A DNA stretch of 64,000 bases from Centropus unirufus (lineage: Eukaryota; Chordata; Aves; Cuculiformes; Centropidae), in the NCBI GenBank assembly GCA_013397695.1, contig VYZI01000020.1, positions 2,851,853 to 2,915,852 of the forward strand, read 5' to 3'. Below, piece after piece: positions 63,201 through 64,000 of the stretch (its first letter is position 1; the number at the start of each line of letters is the position of its first letter). Below the pieces are notes generated by a model. The model was not told the DNA's origin. It did not search any database and worked only from the letters and a program-made list of their open reading frames with translations. The translations under genes were made by a program, and so were the position numbers.

Positions 63201-63683
63201 TGGACTGCACACTAAGTTTCAGGGTTCCCAGGCGGTAAGCTTCAGACAGGCCACTAGGTGCTGCTGTAAGGCAAGCAAAGGGCCTGACGGGCGACTAAGG
63301 CAGATGTGCAGGGAGGGACAGGAGCCGGCAAGGAAGTGCTCCTCAGCCGGCTTCAGCCTCTCTGCTAATAAGCCTGCACCGAAGACCAGGCTTTGTCTCC
63401 ACCACAACGCTAGCTGGAGCGGATCCACACGGCGCTTCTGCTCAGGTGTTCAACCAAAGCCGTGCACATACACACACCAGCCCTGTGTACTGACCCAAAA
63501 GCCAGCTGTAAACGCACTGCATAACACAGCCCTTTGTGTACTGCGGGTAAGGTCTCTGGCTTCTCCTGCCTACCTGCTCAGTAACTCCAGCTGCTGCTTG
63601 GAAATCAGTCAGGTACCGACACCGAGTCCTGAGAGCAGAAGGAAAACTCCCTGGTGCATTGAAAATTACAGAAGTGACGGGCG
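60238..63683 (-). other. BBX: Upstream BBX intron sequence
   Basis: This is DNA 5' of repeat exon 1 on the minus strand. I find no further exon with an LFQFAE-type end, no HMG-box coding sequence and no promoter, so the remaining 5' part of BBX should lie beyond 64000. A short CA tract lies near 60551-60565. The plus-strand open frame at 63166-63690 overlaps the CR1 start and has no family resemblance. Confidence 0.7.
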
Positions 63684-63935
63684 ACAGTAGAAGGGGGAAT
63701 GGCCTCAAGCTGTGCCAAGGGAGGCTCAGGTTGGAAATTAAGAAGTTTTTCGTTCAAAGGGTCATCAGACGCTGGAACAGGCTGCCCAGGGAGGTGCTGG
63801 AATCACCATCCCTGGAGGTATTTAAAAGACGGGTAGATGAGGGGCTTAGGGATATGGTTTAGCGGCAGACAGGTACGGTTGCACTCAATGATCTCAGAGG
63901 TCTTTTCCAACCCGGTGATTTTAAGATTCTGTGAT
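63684..63935 (+). mobile_element. CR1 LINE 3' end, well preserved
   Basis: This is a 5'-truncated CR1 in plus orientation, beginning around AGTAGAAGGGGGAATGGCCTC and running through the block GCTGGAACAGGCTGCCCAGG and GGAGGTGCTGGAATCACC to TCCAACCCGGTGATTTTAAG and ATTCTGTGAT. An open frame across 63659-63862 includes the end of the CR1 reverse-transcriptase ORF (WNRLPREVLESPSLEVFKRR). The copy is less diverged than the other CR1 pieces here but clearly nonfunctional because of truncation. Confidence 0.95.
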
Positions 63936-64000
63936 AACCAGCAAGCTACAGAAACTGTGACTGAAGCCTTAAGGCAGTTTTGTAGATATTGCTGTTGTGC
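63936..64000. other. Window edge, nothing recognised
   Basis: Sixty-five bases after the CR1 end, with no feature that I can support. Confidence 0.7.

Noticed and set aside
63166..63690. 174-codon plus-strand open frame
   Set aside because: It runs into the CR1 fragment, with no recognisable domain and no promoter or splice context.
1..64000. CRISPR arrays, bacterial operons, tRNA or rRNA genes
   Set aside because: Nothing of this kind was seen. The sequence has eukaryotic exon-intron structure and avian retroelements.

Overview
The window is vertebrate nuclear DNA and almost certainly from a bird. It has large introns, sparse coding sequence, 3'-end fragments of CR1 LINEs of the avian type (best copy 63684-63935), and a solo LTR of a family common in bird genomes (36501-37018). 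The species cannot be told from the sequence alone.

The only protein-coding gene I can support is BBX (bobby sox homolog, an HMG-box transcription factor), read on the minus strand from right to left. Eleven coding exons chain in frame with canonical AG/GT borders from 60237 down to a TGA at 24943. They encode the last 697 residues of the protein. The 5' exons, including the HMG box and the start codon, lie beyond position 64000. Order on the minus strand: four exons of exactly 81 nt that are diverged copies of one another (60157-60237, 58366-58446, 53120-53200, 49824-49904), a 916-nt lysine-rich exon (46678-47593), then exons at 45703-45841, 42351-42499, 36108-36194, 28652-28849, 27793-27985 and the terminal coding part at 24943-25030. 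An additional possible exon of 201 nt (38350-38550) fits the frame but has ambiguous splice acceptors.

Below 24943 (positions 1 to about 24.9 kb) lie the BBX 3' untranslated region, whose end is uncertain, and intergenic DNA. Within it, 5166-5960 stands out. It carries a strong minus-strand polyadenylation-type signal at 5190-5195, a small perfect stem-loop (5838-5858), and an 81-nt long imperfect hairpin (5878-5958) that resembles a microRNA precursor. I do not recognise a gene there. Everything else in the left third is unassigned, apart from CR1 fragments and low-complexity tracts.

The most interesting signal is the tandem 81-nt exon array in BBX. Every copy is phase 0/0 and encodes 27 residues ending in an LFQ(F/L)AE motif, so copies can be skipped or added without shifting the frame. 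As I recall, human BBX has two such units at this place. Two of the four here would then be additional, and one of those has a weak splice donor.
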